Shown here: positions 27,143 through 36,049 of the stretch, in pieces | Numbering within the stretch: the stretch's first letter is position 1 | Layout of the letters: each line of letters opens with the position of its first letter | NCBI RefSeq assembly: GCF_000169095.1 | Contig: NZ_AAVU01000041.1 | Span: forward strand, 8,792-72,791 | Direction: 5' to 3' | From: Lyngbya sp. PCC 8106 | Lineage (GTDB): Bacteria > Cyanobacteriota > Cyanobacteriia > Cyanobacteriales > Microcoleaceae | Length of the DNA stretch: 64,000 bases | Notes under the pieces: generated by a model | Told to the model about the DNA's origin: nothing | The model's input: only the letters and a program-made list of their open reading frames with translations | Database searches by the model: none | Position numbers and translations under genes: made by a program

Positions 27143-27568
27143 TTAAAGTTGTCGAAGCTTGTCAATAGGATCTTGGTATTCATTCTGTTCCTTTAAACAA
27201 AATTCTAAATTGATTTGAATAATGAATTTCTCGTGATTACAAAGATCAATATCTGTTTTAATTCTTAATTTCCCCTTTTGCCAGGCGGAATATCCAAATC
27301 CTAATAATTGACATTCTACATCTTGAGTACAAAACTTCCAATGACTTTCAGACGATTGAAAATGAATGTTTCCGCCCGATAATGCGCCAGTCATTTCCCG
27401 TAAAAGAAAAAGGTGCTTAGAACTGTTATAATTAGAATATATGTTGTTTTGAATATTTCTTAAAACTATGTCTTTAAATTTTCTGACTACAAATGTATCC
27501 TTTCCCAACATTAAAACATCCTCATCACAGGTTAGAGGTTGAAACCCATCATTGAAAATACTTTCCAT
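27143..27568 (-). CDS. KGK-domain protein 2 (tandem paralogue)
   Basis: The protein has 141 residues and is clearly paralogous to the 26633 gene: NDGFQPLTCDEDVLML, VECQLLGFGYSAWQKGKLRIKTD (the KGK triplet is exact here) and a C-terminal EYQDPIDKLRQL. It differs in the middle (FKDIVLRNIQNNIYSN). The pair probably arose by tandem duplication and is likely co-transcribed. The function is unknown. Confidence 0.6.
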   Translation of the reverse strand: MESIFNDGFQPLTCDEDVLMLGKDTFVVRKFKDIVLRNIQNNIYSNYNSSKHLFLLREMTGALSGGNIHFQSSESHWKFCTQDVECQLLGFGYSAWQKGKLRIKTDIDLCNHEKFIIQINLEFCLKEQNEYQDPIDKLRQL

Positions 27569-27822
27569 AACCCATAAGTCCTCAATAACATTTTCTGTTG
27601 AAATGAAAACAAAACTGCAACTGTCTCACTTGCTGGATAATTCTTTCAGTTAAAGAGTGTTCTATCAGTTATGAATAAGATTATCATATTAAGGGTTGGA
27701 TAACTACATAAAAATGAGTTCATAGTTAGACTTCAACGCCAAAAACAACGACTAAAGCCCAACTACAAACTCATAAGTTTGCAAGACATCAATTTTGAAT
27801 AGTTATTGATGAGATGACAACA

Positions 27823-28134
27823 TTAACGCTTTGACACTTCGTACTCATCTGCATTTAACAACAAATTTCGGGCGATGTGTTCCCACTCTTGCTTTAAACT
27901 CCCCACACATTCCAGTTGTTCGCTGCGTTTATACCAATATCGCGCATTGGGAATATCCCCTTCCTTGCGATGGAGATAAGCATGAACCCACGCACTCTCT
28001 GTATCACTCTCATCTTGTACTAAAATATGCGCCTGATTCCAATCTCCCTGTAAGTCATACCACAGCGCTTTTAACGGAATAGATAGAGAAGACGGACATT
28101 GACGGAATTGAGAAAATGCAATAATGTTAATCAT
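27823..28134 (-). CDS. Conserved hypothetical protein, TPR-like helical
   Basis: The protein has 103 residues. The blocks SIPLKALWYDLQGDWNQAH, WVHAYLHRKEGDIPNARYWYKR and a C-terminal helix are those of a widespread small bacterial family of unknown function (recalled). The repeated 'gDw..A' and 'GD..NA.YWY' helices look like one or two tetratricopeptide-like hairpins. There are no catalytic residues or membrane segments. It is isolated between the KGK pair and a protease gene on the same strand. Confidence 0.65.
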   Translation of the reverse strand: MINIIAFSQFRQCPSSLSIPLKALWYDLQGDWNQAHILVQDESDTESAWVHAYLHRKEGDIPNARYWYKRSEQLECVGSLKQEWEHIARNLLLNADEYEVSKR

Positions 28135-28216
28135 AATGTCTAAAATCCTACTAACTGGATGCGATAGATAAATTTACATCTTTTGCAAGTGTAGTTTTTT
28201 GAGAAGCTTTTCGTCG

Positions 28217-29377
28217 TCAGTCAAAAGTTAAGTGTTGGGAGTTTTGATAAATTGGTAACAATATCAAACTTCCATCAAAAATATTAGAATCCTCTGTTAA
28301 ATTAAATCGCCAATATTGTTCGTAGTGATTGAGAAAATTTTGACCTAAGATTCCATCAACTTCTAACAAATCTAATACCGAAGGAGAAGATAAAATCACC
28401 GCTTCTAGATTAGTTTGTTCGGTGTCTCCCATTTTGACTTGTTTTAATGTCGAACGTTCAGCCATTTCTAACCCGCAAAACCCGATCACCTGAATATCTT
28501 GACGAGAGGCTTGATCGAGTTGTAAAGTTAAGCTAAGGGAAGGAGAGATAAAAATAGTATCGGCTCCTGTATCCAACATAAAAGTAAACGGCCCTTGACC
28601 ATTGATTTCTATTTCTGCTAACATCACCCCTAAGCGACTTTTTAAGGGAATGGCTTGTTGAGTTTCTGCGGAATTGAGTTGAGAAGGTGTCAGGAGTTTT
28701 AACTGTTGGGTTTTGGGGTTTAAGTTTAGGTCAAAGTGTCGTAAAAAATCCATCCCCAACACTCCCGAAAGTTCACCTGGAATGAGGGTATTTGTAAATT
28801 CTAAACCTCTCAATTCTTCAACCCGTACTCTATCAATAGTGACAGTTGGAAGTTGATGTACTGTCGCACTCATTTCAGGACAATCATCCCCCGCAACGGC
28901 TGAGGTTAACTGTTCATTTGCAACTTTTTTTCCTCCTTCCAACCCTAATCGTTCAACCATGGGTGTTGATAGCATGGTTGTCGAAGCGCCTGTGTCTAAT
29001 AGAAACTCACCGGATTGATTTCCCAGGGTAAGTTCAACGGTAAAAACCTGACTTCCTTCTAACCGTTTTAAGGGAATTGTAGCTTCTCCTTGAGTTTGAG
29101 GTGGAGGAAAGTTAAGTCCTTTGAGTTGAACAATTGCGTTTAATGGTTGTAAAACTGAATCGTCAGTGGTATGATAACTAAAGTGATATCTTCCTAATGG
29201 TAAGGGATAAATAATTTCCGGAAGTGAAACCAAAAATTGAGTCGATTGTTTAGATTGCTCAGAATCAAAAACTGAAGCATTGAGGTTGGCAGTAACGGGT
29301 AATGTTGCGATAGAGACGACTATCGGGAGTAAAAACCGTTGTAGATTCTGTCTCACATCTGTCGCCTCTGACAACAA
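28217..29377 (-). CDS. Retropepsin-like aspartic protease, secreted
   Basis: The protein has 386 residues. An N-terminal hydrophobic stretch (FLLPIVVSIATLPVTANL) is a probable signal peptide or anchor. Two separate aspartic-protease half-domains are visible: FLLDTGASTTMLST near 130 and FMLDTGADTIFISP near 265, each followed by an ..GVLGMDFL / ..GILGQNFL motif typical of retropepsins. Having two DTG motifs in one chain lets the protein form a pseudo-dimer like pepsin. It probably acts outside the cytoplasm; the substrate is unknown. Confidence 0.82.
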   Translation of the reverse strand: MLSEATDVRQNLQRFLLPIVVSIATLPVTANLNASVFDSEQSKQSTQFLVSLPEIIYPLPLGRYHFSYHTTDDSVLQPLNAIVQLKGLNFPPPQTQGEATIPLKRLEGSQVFTVELTLGNQSGEFLLDTGASTTMLSTPMVERLGLEGGKKVANEQLTSAVAGDDCPEMSATVHQLPTVTIDRVRVEELRGLEFTNTLIPGELSGVLGMDFLRHFDLNLNPKTQQLKLLTPSQLNSAETQQAIPLKSRLGVMLAEIEINGQGPFTFMLDTGADTIFISPSLSLTLQLDQASRQDIQVIGFCGLEMAERSTLKQVKMGDTEQTNLEAVILSSPSVLDLLEVDGILGQNFLNHYEQYWRFNLTEDSNIFDGSLILLPIYQNSQHLTFD

Positions 29378-29412
29378 AAAAATGTCTCAATCAAAAGAAT
29401 GAAATAATTGAA

Positions 29413-30291
29413 TTAATCTCGCAAAAAGCTGATCAGTTCGCGGTTAACGGTTTGGGGAACTTCTTGTTGAATCCAATGACCACAATCTGCAACTAATTGT
29501 AATTTAAACGGTGCTGCAATTAAGCGATCTAAACCCTCTAAAAGTTTATGACTAAAAAACTCATCTTCCTTACCCCATAATACCAGAGTGGGAGATTTAA
29601 CCTTTTGAGGCGATCGCATTGTACTCGAAAGCCAGTTTGGTGGCCATAATAGTTGGCGATAGTAGTTCAACGCTGACGCAATCACACCCGGTTTTTCTAA
29701 TGCAGCTTGATAAATTTTAGTTTCTTCTGCGCTAAAAGCCCCTTTCCTAATCGCTTGGCCACGCAGTAAGTCAATCACAAAGTTATTCAAATTTTGTTGA
29801 ATTAACCATTCGGGTAAATTGGGAACTTGAAACGCCAAAACAAACCAACTCCGACGCAGTTGATCTAAATTACCCATCAACTCTTGGACAAAGCGATGAG
29901 GAGGAGGGGCGTTTAAAACGGCTAGACGGTTAACATATTGGGGAAATTTTTGGGCCATGTGCCATGCGATTGTTCCTCCCCAATCATGTCCCACAATATG
30001 AGCTTTGGCATAACCCAAACGCTCAATTAAGCCCTGAATATCAGCACTCAGCGTATCCAAATCATAACCTGTTGCTGGCTTGTCAGAATCGTTGTAGCCG
30101 CGTAAATCAGGAACAACGACTTTATAATGACGAGCTAAAGCCGGAATTTGATAACGCCAAGAATACCAAAATTCCGGAAAGCCATGTAGGAGGACAACCA
30201 GTTCGCCTTCACCTTGAGTGACCGAATGTAAACGAATGTTGTTTGTCTCAACAAACAAATGCTGCCACTCAGACTCCAATGTTATTGCCAT
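29413..30291 (-). CDS. Alpha/beta hydrolase, epoxide hydrolase-like
   Basis: The protein has 292 residues. Motifs: HGFPEFWYSWRYQIPAL (oxyanion HGxP), nucleophile elbow VGHDWGGTIAW with Asp (near residue 105), an acid in PTLVLWGKEDEFF and the catalytic His in CGHWIQQEVPQ. An Asp nucleophile in HDWGG and the preceding HGFPE fit epoxide hydrolases or haloalkane dehalogenases rather than esterases; the former is more likely. No signal peptide, so cytoplasmic. It stands alone between the protease and a 362-bp repeat. Confidence 0.85.
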   Translation of the reverse strand: MAITLESEWQHLFVETNNIRLHSVTQGEGELVVLLHGFPEFWYSWRYQIPALARHYKVVVPDLRGYNDSDKPATGYDLDTLSADIQGLIERLGYAKAHIVGHDWGGTIAWHMAQKFPQYVNRLAVLNAPPPHRFVQELMGNLDQLRRSWFVLAFQVPNLPEWLIQQNLNNFVIDLLRGQAIRKGAFSAEETKIYQAALEKPGVIASALNYYRQLLWPPNWLSSTMRSPQKVKSPTLVLWGKEDEFFSHKLLEGLDRLIAAPFKLQLVADCGHWIQQEVPQTVNRELISFLRD

Positions 30292-30452
30292 ATACCGCCT
30301 TTTTCGATACTTAGCACTGCCGGAAGCTTTGTCTACTTTGTGAGAGAGACATCACAATCTCAAGCAGTGTCCTTTATTCAAGGTTAACATCTGGAGAAGT
30401 GTAACACCAACAACAAAATCAGATTGATTTGTATGAGTAAGCCGTCGAATCT

Positions 30453-30814
30453 ACTGTTCTACAAAACCTGTACAAAACGTCGCATTACAACACTTTTGCA
30501 CTGTTTGCTTCCTGTTTCAAACCAGGACTGTCGGCAGCACCCTGTCCACAGGCTGAAAATCGGCTGGAACCCAACCTATTATTGAGTTTTCAATCACAAC
30601 TTTGGATCTCTACTCCACTATTTTCAGGAAATTTAAAACTGATGGCTTTACTCAGTTACCTTTTTACAGGCTGCCCACTAGACAAGAATTCTCTGGGATG
30701 TCAAGCCTTAAATGCTTTAATCGCTTGGTTTTCGCGTTTTTTGATTGTATCACATTCAGAAAATACCTTGAAGCCACTCAAAGTAACGCAAATCGTATAC
30801 TAGATTACATCTCT
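30453..30814 (+). repeat. 362-bp dispersed repeat, copy B
   Basis: Identical to the reverse complement of 3923-4284 over all 362 bases. It begins ACTGTTCTACAAAACC and ends ATTACATCTCT. The left end holds a partial tandem of TACAAAACCTG/TACAAAACGTC. Frames inside (73 and 77 codons) are shared with copy A and look noncoding. It occupies most of the gap between the hydrolase gene start and the DUF1815 gene. The identity implies recent duplication or gene conversion. Confidence 0.9.
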
Positions 30815-30839
30815 ATTGCCGTTGCCGTTCGCTAAACAA

Positions 30840-31175
30840 TTAAGCCAGCTTCGGTAACACCATAGACGGTTCGACCTTGTACTTGACTAAATTCGCTAAT
30901 TCTTGCAATTGACTAATGGCTTCGGCTCCTTCTAACTTCATCAATTCACGATCATCTCGCATTTCAGTCCAAGTGATACCGTAGTCCGAAACCAGGAAAC
31001 GAATTAGATGATTATCTCCCAAACTGACCATGAAGGAAGCACTGTTCATTTGGCCACCACAGGTATAGCAAGAGGCTAGATAGCCTTGACGCTCTAGCAC
31101 AATCGCCAAAGCCTGAAGATTCATCACGAGATCCTGTACGAATTTACGGTGTTGTTCCGCTAGTCTAAGAAACAT
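30840..31175 (-). CDS. DUF1815 family protein
   Basis: I chose the ATG for MFLRLAEQHRKF (residue 8 of a longer frame), which places AGGAGGGCAG 5-10 bases upstream; the protein then has 111 residues. The sequence (FVQDLVMNLQALAIVLERQGYLASCYTCGG, then WTEMRDDRELMKLEGAEAI) fits DUF1815, known only from cyanobacteria. The function is unknown. A palindrome (31198-31233) lies just upstream and may be an operator. Confidence 0.8.
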   Translation of the reverse strand: MFLRLAEQHRKFVQDLVMNLQALAIVLERQGYLASCYTCGGQMNSASFMVSLGDNHLIRFLVSDYGITWTEMRDDRELMKLEGAEAISQLQELANLVKYKVEPSMVLPKLA

Positions 31176-31197
31176 AATCTGCCCTCCTATCACCATA

Positions 31198-31233
31198 CTT
31201 AAGATTTATTAAAAAATGTAACACAATCTTAAG
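31198..31233. promoter_or_regulatory. Inverted repeat upstream of the DUF1815 gene
   Basis: CTTAAGATT (31198-31206) and AATCTTAAG (31225-31233) are perfect 9-bp arms separated by 18 AT-rich bases. The nearer arm ends about 22 bases before the start codon. It is a candidate operator or RNA stem. Confidence 0.45.
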
Positions 31234-31762
31234 AATATGGTGTCTCAATGTTGGCACAGTATAACTCTAATTTCCTAAAAAGATCATCATCATTCTAAAC
31301 TATTTTTCCGGATATCTGAGAAATTATTCAACTCGTCACCTCGGACAATAGAAGCCTGAAAAACTTTATAGTTAAGACTTTCACCGCCCTGATAACAGGG
31401 GTTTAACAGTCTTTATCACCCATTTTTGAAGGAAGATTAGAATAACTGATAGTATAAGTATAAGTTATAGATTATACATTTTTTAGAACTCTTAAAAAGA
31501 TTTTGATATCAACTGGGCTTTTGGGTTTTAATTAACTTATCTTTTCTTCAAGAAAAACTGATGTTAATTTCTAATGAAGTTGTGTGAAGTTGATTGTCCA
31601 CTTTGAGTTTTAACCTTGATTCGTAAACCGTGAGCAGTAGGGGCGTATGTAACACCCCCTTACCCATGATTTTCAGTGAACAGTGATCCTCTCAGCAGAC
31701 ACCTCTAACTCGATTCTTTACCCTATTAGACTCTCAAGTGGCAATTCCGGTTCAAAAATCAG
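31234..31762. other. AT-rich intergenic region
   Basis: About 530 bases separate the DUF1815 promoter region from the end of the DUF2839 gene. I see no coding frame. Stretches such as 31446-31490 are very AT-rich (direct repeat of AAGTATAAGT); 31640-31670 contains GTAGGGGCG and ACACCCCCTTACCC, resembling an eroded intergenic repeat. Confidence 0.4.
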
Positions 31763-31975
31763 TTAATCAACTTCCCACCATCCAAAAGCAGGGCCAACAA
31801 ATCTAATCGTCAACCAGGACAGAATCAAAAGCCCAATTCCAGCCCAAGCCCCTCGGGTTGTCCATTGAACAAACTGTTCGCTTTGAGTTTTGGTAACTGG
31901 GAGCCAAGGCAAGATCTTTTCTTCCTTACCATAGCGATCTCCCATAGCTTCCTTGCGACGCTTGGCATCTCCCAT
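31763..31975 (-). CDS. DUF2839 family protein
   Basis: I chose the ATG at 31973-31975 (MGDAKRRKEAMGDRYGK), giving 70 residues. The basic N-terminus is followed by one membrane helix (AWAGIGLLILSWLTIRFVG) and a short C-terminal tail ending FGWWEVD. This is the layout of the small cyanobacterial DUF2839 family (recalled). The function is unknown. Confidence 0.75.
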   Translation of the reverse strand: MGDAKRRKEAMGDRYGKEEKILPWLPVTKTQSEQFVQWTTRGAWAGIGLLILSWLTIRFVGPAFGWWEVD

Positions 31976-32029
31976 AATTTTTGTGTGTGAGGATCTCACA
32001 ATTGATATCTGCTATTTTTTCATTATCCC

Positions 32030-33238
32030 TCAAAGGGTACTTTTTGAGAGATTGGGAAACAGGCGTTCCCAACTGAGGGTCAATTCTGGGTGTTCAGTCC
32101 ATCGAATCAACTCAGTTGCTGGACAATCAATCATCCCTGATAGTCCGATTGCGGTTCGGGGGGCTTGAGTCGCCAGAGCGATCGCTTCAGAACCCTCACA
32201 AACGCCCCACTTAACCAAATTCTGCACCCCGACTAACAGAGGATAAGTGGTTCCGGCGAGAGTTCCATCGAGTAAACGAGCCGTTCCGTCTCTGACTTCA
32301 ATTTGTCGCTGATCCCAGGGATAAACGCCATCCGGTAAACCCAACGGGGCTAAAGCATCACTCACCAGAAAAACACCCGAAATCTTTCCCGGTGTTTTGA
32401 GTTTTCCCCGAGCGCTTTGTAGGAACAACTGAATCATCGTTGGACAAACGTGTTGGCCATCAGTAATCAACCCACAGTGAACGTTTGGATGTACCAATGC
32501 TGCGGCTAAAAGTCCCGGTTGGCGATGATGTAGACTCGGCATGGCATTAAACGCATGAGTTACCATTGTCGCCCCTTGGGAAAAGGCAGAATTAGCTTGC
32601 TCAACGGTTGCCTGAGAATGTCCTAAACTGACGGTAATTCCTAAGTTGCGTATAAAAGGAATCACTTCGCCTGTGGGATCTAATTCTGGGGCGAGGGTAA
32701 TGATTTTAACAATATGGGCATAATCGCCCAAAACTTGTTTAACGGTATCAACGGTGAGAGGAAGTAAACAGTCTTGGGGATGAGCGCCGCGTTTTTCGGC
32801 GTTGAGAAATGGCCCTTCGAGATGAACCCCGATAATTTGGGCGGTATGGGCGGAAGCGGGAGTTTGCATAAATTCCGCAAAGGTGGCTAGCGATCGCTGA
32901 ATTTGTTCTAAAGTTGTGGTGACAATGGTGGGTAAAAATCCATCAACCCCTTGATTCGACAAATATTGACCAATTTCGTGCAGCTTGGGGTAATGTTGGG
33001 GAGTGACTTCTCGAAAGGCTAAACCCAAAGCCCCGTTAATTTGCAGATCAATTCCACCGAGAGAAACCCAATCTCCTCCTAAGTCCAAAACCGGGAAAGG
33101 TGATTGTTCGCTGTTTTCGGGTTGAATCGCAGCCACTTTACCTTGACGAATTAAAATTTGCTGTAGATTGTCGTCTCCGGGTAAACGGGCATTGATAATA
33201 TCTATCGAAGCGGCTGTCTGTGTCGCGGTTTTAGTCAT
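32030..33238 (-). CDS. nagA: N-acetylglucosamine-6-phosphate deacetylase
   Basis: The protein has 402 residues. It carries the amidohydrolase pattern of NagA: GGIDLQINGALG in place of HGG near the start, HLEGPFLNAEKRGAHP, ITLAPEL, VSLGHSQATVEQ, VTHAFNAMPSLHHRQPG and VSDALAPLGLPDG. These supply the metal ligands and the catalytic Asp. It removes acetate from GlcNAc-6-P in amino-sugar recycling. It diverges from purE with only 20 bases between start codons, so promoters must overlap or lie inside the other gene. Confidence 0.93.
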   Translation of the reverse strand: MTKTATQTAASIDIINARLPGDDNLQQILIRQGKVAAIQPENSEQSPFPVLDLGGDWVSLGGIDLQINGALGLAFREVTPQHYPKLHEIGQYLSNQGVDGFLPTIVTTTLEQIQRSLATFAEFMQTPASAHTAQIIGVHLEGPFLNAEKRGAHPQDCLLPLTVDTVKQVLGDYAHIVKIITLAPELDPTGEVIPFIRNLGITVSLGHSQATVEQANSAFSQGATMVTHAFNAMPSLHHRQPGLLAAALVHPNVHCGLITDGQHVCPTMIQLFLQSARGKLKTPGKISGVFLVSDALAPLGLPDGVYPWDQRQIEVRDGTARLLDGTLAGTTYPLLVGVQNLVKWGVCEGSEAIALATQAPRTAIGLSGMIDCPATELIRWTEHPELTLSWERLFPNLSKSTL

Positions 33239-33258
33239 AGTAGGTTACAAGTTCAGCT

Positions 33259-33822
33259 TTGAATTCATTATCAAACACAGCACATCAAGAGTCTTCCCAA
33301 GTTGGGATTATTATGGGGAGCGATTCGGATTTACCCACGATGGCGGGGGCGATCGCCATTTGCGAAGAGTTTGGGGTGGCTCACGAAGTTGCTATTGTTT
33401 CGGCTCATCGCACCCCTGAACGGATGGTAGACTATGCCCAAAACGCCCATATTCGAGGGCTAAAGGTGATCATTGCAGGCGCAGGGGGGGCGGCTCATCT
33501 GCCGGGGATGGTGGCTTCTCTGACTCCATTACCTGTGATTGGGGTGCCGGTATCTAGCCGCCATTTGCAAGGGGTGGATTCTTTGTATTCGATTGTGCAA
33601 ATGCCTAGAGGAATTCCGGTGGCGACTGTCGCGATCGGCAATGCTCAAAATGCGGGTTTATTGGCGGTGCAAATTTTAGCTTCTCATCAGCCAGAACTGT
33701 TACAGCAGGTTTTACAGTATCGCCAGACGCTGAAACAATCGGTGCTTGATAAGCAACAGCGTTTGCAACAATTGGGCTATTCTCAGTATTTGCAAGAACA
33801 ACAAGGGCAACATTCCGGATAA
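33259..33822 (+). CDS. purE: N5-carboxyaminoimidazole ribonucleotide mutase
   Basis: The protein has 187 residues from a TTG at 33259; the family core begins about residue 16 (VGIIMGSDSDLPTM). Further motifs are VSAHRTPERM, IAGAGGAAHLPGMVASLTPLPVIGVP and MPRGIPVATVAIGNAQNAGLLA. It moves the carboxyl group to make CAIR in purine synthesis, paired with PurK elsewhere. The C-terminal 30 residues (QQRLQQLGYSQYLQEQQ) are Gln-rich and extend beyond bacterial PurE of about 165 residues. The start codon is the least certain part. Confidence 0.94.
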   Translation: MNSLSNTAHQESSQVGIIMGSDSDLPTMAGAIAICEEFGVAHEVAIVSAHRTPERMVDYAQNAHIRGLKVIIAGAGGAAHLPGMVASLTPLPVIGVPVSSRHLQGVDSLYSIVQMPRGIPVATVAIGNAQNAGLLAVQILASHQPELLQQVLQYRQTLKQSVLDKQQRLQQLGYSQYLQEQQGQHSG

Positions 33823-34336
33823 AATCAACTCAAGTTGCTGAATTTCTGTAGTTTGTGATACAAACTTTCGGTCGTTCTACCGCTTTAATCGAGCCAGAGA
33901 TTGTCTAGACAGCGAGACAGACCCAAGTGTAGTCTGAAATACAGAAAATTACTCTAATCTGTTTTCAAGATCATCAACTCTGAGTACAGAGCAAATCTCT
34001 TGGTTAGATCTCTTGCCAAAGTTTCCCTCTGTATCATACTGGCCAGTTATCTCCTAATAGTAGAGAAACTTTTTGCCTAAAACGGAAGCATGGTTATTGA
34101 GACGGTTAAGTTCTTGTTAATGCGATCAGATGCAGACGAATGCACAGATAGCCCATCCGACGGAGTGTTCAAAATAAGTGATGGGATCACAAATTAGGGT
34201 TCAATGACAACTTTTAGACTCACACCTCCCATGATTTTAAACACTAGAAAAAATTCGTGACTTTTGGGGTTGTACTTAAAAGAGTTCAATGTTTTGTGAG
34301 TGCGTGTTTCGGACACGCTATTGATATGTAGTTGTA
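33823..34336. promoter_or_regulatory. Upstream region of the ammonium transporter gene
   Basis: This 514-base gap has no coding frame. It contains one exact GTA-N8-TAC match to the NtcA consensus at 33848-33861, about 475 bases before the start codon, which is far for direct activation unless the leader is long. A small hairpin, GCGTGT (34302-34307) with ACACGC (34313-34318) and a TTCGG loop, sits 18 bases before the start codon. NtcA control of ammonium transporters is known in cyanobacteria; here it is inference. Confidence 0.4.
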
Positions 34337-35866
34337 ATGTTTAACGCAATGTTTTCTAGAAAAAAATCAACACGCCTTAATCAGCGATTATCTTCTCGGG
34401 AAAGTTCTATATCAAGTCGGTTAGCAAGCCGGTTTTCTCGACTTCATAAACCCAGATGGTTATCTCTAAGCTGGATTGCTTGTATTCCGATATCAGCTCT
34501 GATTATTGGACTGTGGAGTTTTGCCGCAGTTGCTCAAGAAGATGCCCAACCGCTAACCCCAGAAGATGTTCAGGGTGTTTTAAATACAATTTGGATTGTC
34601 GTTGCTTCTGTTCTGGTTATTTTTATGAATGCGGGTTTTGGAATGCTCGAAACGGGCTTCTGTCGCCATAAAAATGCTGTGAATATTTTGACGAAAAACT
34701 TGATTGTGTTTGCGATCGCCACTCTAGTTTATTGGGCATTTGGGTTTTCTGTGATGTTTGGGGGTGATAATCCTTTTATTGGTGGAGGCGGTTATTTCCT
34801 TTCTGGACAATCGGCAACCTATGGACTAGATCCATTCCCGGCTGGTTTACCTGTCACTGTGTTTTTCTTGTTTCAGGTGGCTTTTGCGGCAACGGGTGCC
34901 ACGATTGTATCGGGGGCTGTCGCCGAACGAATTGAATTTGTCGCCTTTTTATTGTTTAGCATCTTGCTGGTTGGGATTGCCTATCCGATCACAGGTCACT
35001 GGGTTTGGGATAGTAGTGGTTGGCTAGCGAAGGCTGGTTTTTCAGATTTTGCAGGTTCAACGGTTGTACACTCCGTTGGGGGGTGGGCCGCTTTGACAGG
35101 AGCCTATCTGCTTGGCCCGCGTATGGGTCGATATGCCGAAGATGGTACTCCCCGGGCTTTACCGGGTCATAATATGGGTTTTGCCACGCTGGGATGTTTG
35201 ATTCTATGGATTGGCTGGTTTGGGTTTAACCCCGGTTCAGAATTGGCAGCTAATCAGGCAGTTCCCTATATTGCGATTACCACAAACCTCTCAGGAGCCG
35301 CAGGCTGTGTCTCTGCAACGTTAACCTCTTGGATTAAGGATGGAAAGCCCGACTTATCGATGGTTATTAACGGTGTTCTGGCGGGTTTAGTTGGGATTAC
35401 AGCAGGTTGTAATGGTGTCAGCTATTCGGGTGCTGTCATTATCGGTTTGATTGCCGGGGTCTTTGTTGTCTATTCTGTTGGTTTCTTTGACAAACTCCAG
35501 ATCGATGACCCTGTAGGTGCAACTTCAGTTCACTTAGGTTGTGGGACTTTGGGAACCCTGGCAGTGGGTTTATTTAATACCGAATCTGGCTTATTCTATG
35601 GCCATGGATTTGATCAATTCGCCGCCCAAATTGTAGGGGTTGTGACGATTGGTGCGTTTACGGTTGTTATCAGTACCATTTTCTGGCTCGCACTCAAAGC
35701 AACAGTTGGAATTCGGGTTAGTCCTGAACATGAATATGAAGGCCTCGATATTGCTGAACACGGTATGGAAGCCTATAATGGATTCCTCAAGGAAGTTGGC
35801 CCGGCGAGTATCGGTGGCAGTGAAACCGGAACTCCCAGTGGCGGCAGTATTCTGAGCGATGATTAA
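34337..35866 (+). CDS. amt: Ammonium transporter (Amt/MEP/Rh family)
   Basis: The protein has 509 residues. The first 65 residues are a basic stretch followed by a hydrophobic segment (WIACIPISALIIGLWSFAAVAQ), a likely signal sequence. About eleven membrane helices follow. Landmarks: FMNAGFGMLETGFCRHKN in helix one/two, the pore histidine in GSTVVHSVGGWAALTGAYLLG, FGFNPGSE and the second histidine in GATSVHLGCGTLGTLAVG. It imports ammonium/ammonia; cyanobacterial Amt1 is GlnB-regulated. The gene is single, with a hairpin after it at 35948-35992. Confidence 0.95.
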   Translation: MFNAMFSRKKSTRLNQRLSSRESSISSRLASRFSRLHKPRWLSLSWIACIPISALIIGLWSFAAVAQEDAQPLTPEDVQGVLNTIWIVVASVLVIFMNAGFGMLETGFCRHKNAVNILTKNLIVFAIATLVYWAFGFSVMFGGDNPFIGGGGYFLSGQSATYGLDPFPAGLPVTVFFLFQVAFAATGATIVSGAVAERIEFVAFLLFSILLVGIAYPITGHWVWDSSGWLAKAGFSDFAGSTVVHSVGGWAALTGAYLLGPRMGRYAEDGTPRALPGHNMGFATLGCLILWIGWFGFNPGSELAANQAVPYIAITTNLSGAAGCVSATLTSWIKDGKPDLSMVINGVLAGLVGITAGCNGVSYSGAVIIGLIAGVFVVYSVGFFDKLQIDDPVGATSVHLGCGTLGTLAVGLFNTESGLFYGHGFDQFAAQIVGVVTIGAFTVVISTIFWLALKATVGIRVSPEHEYEGLDIAEHGMEAYNGFLKEVGPASIGGSETGTPSGGSILSDD

Positions 35867-35947
35867 CGCTCTCCACATTGTTTAACTGCTAGAATTGTCC
35901 TTCGTCCTTGATTTCCTTGATTTTTGGGAACAGGACGATTTTTTTGT

Positions 35948-35992
35948 CGCCTTTTCAGGAAACAAAACTGATAACTGTTCCCTGAAAAGGCG
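35948..35992. other. Strong hairpin between the amt and GDSL genes
   Basis: CGCCTTTTCAGG (35948-35959) pairs perfectly with CCTGAAAAGGCG (35981-35992), with four more inner pairs after one mismatch. A T-run lies before, not after, it on the plus strand, so it is not a classical terminator; it may stabilise the amt transcript end or be part of a repeat. Confidence 0.6.
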
Positions 35993-36049
35993 GTCAGAAT
36001 GCTAAATTTACAAAGGAGATGATAATTTTCTCGGTGGCATCTCGATCCT

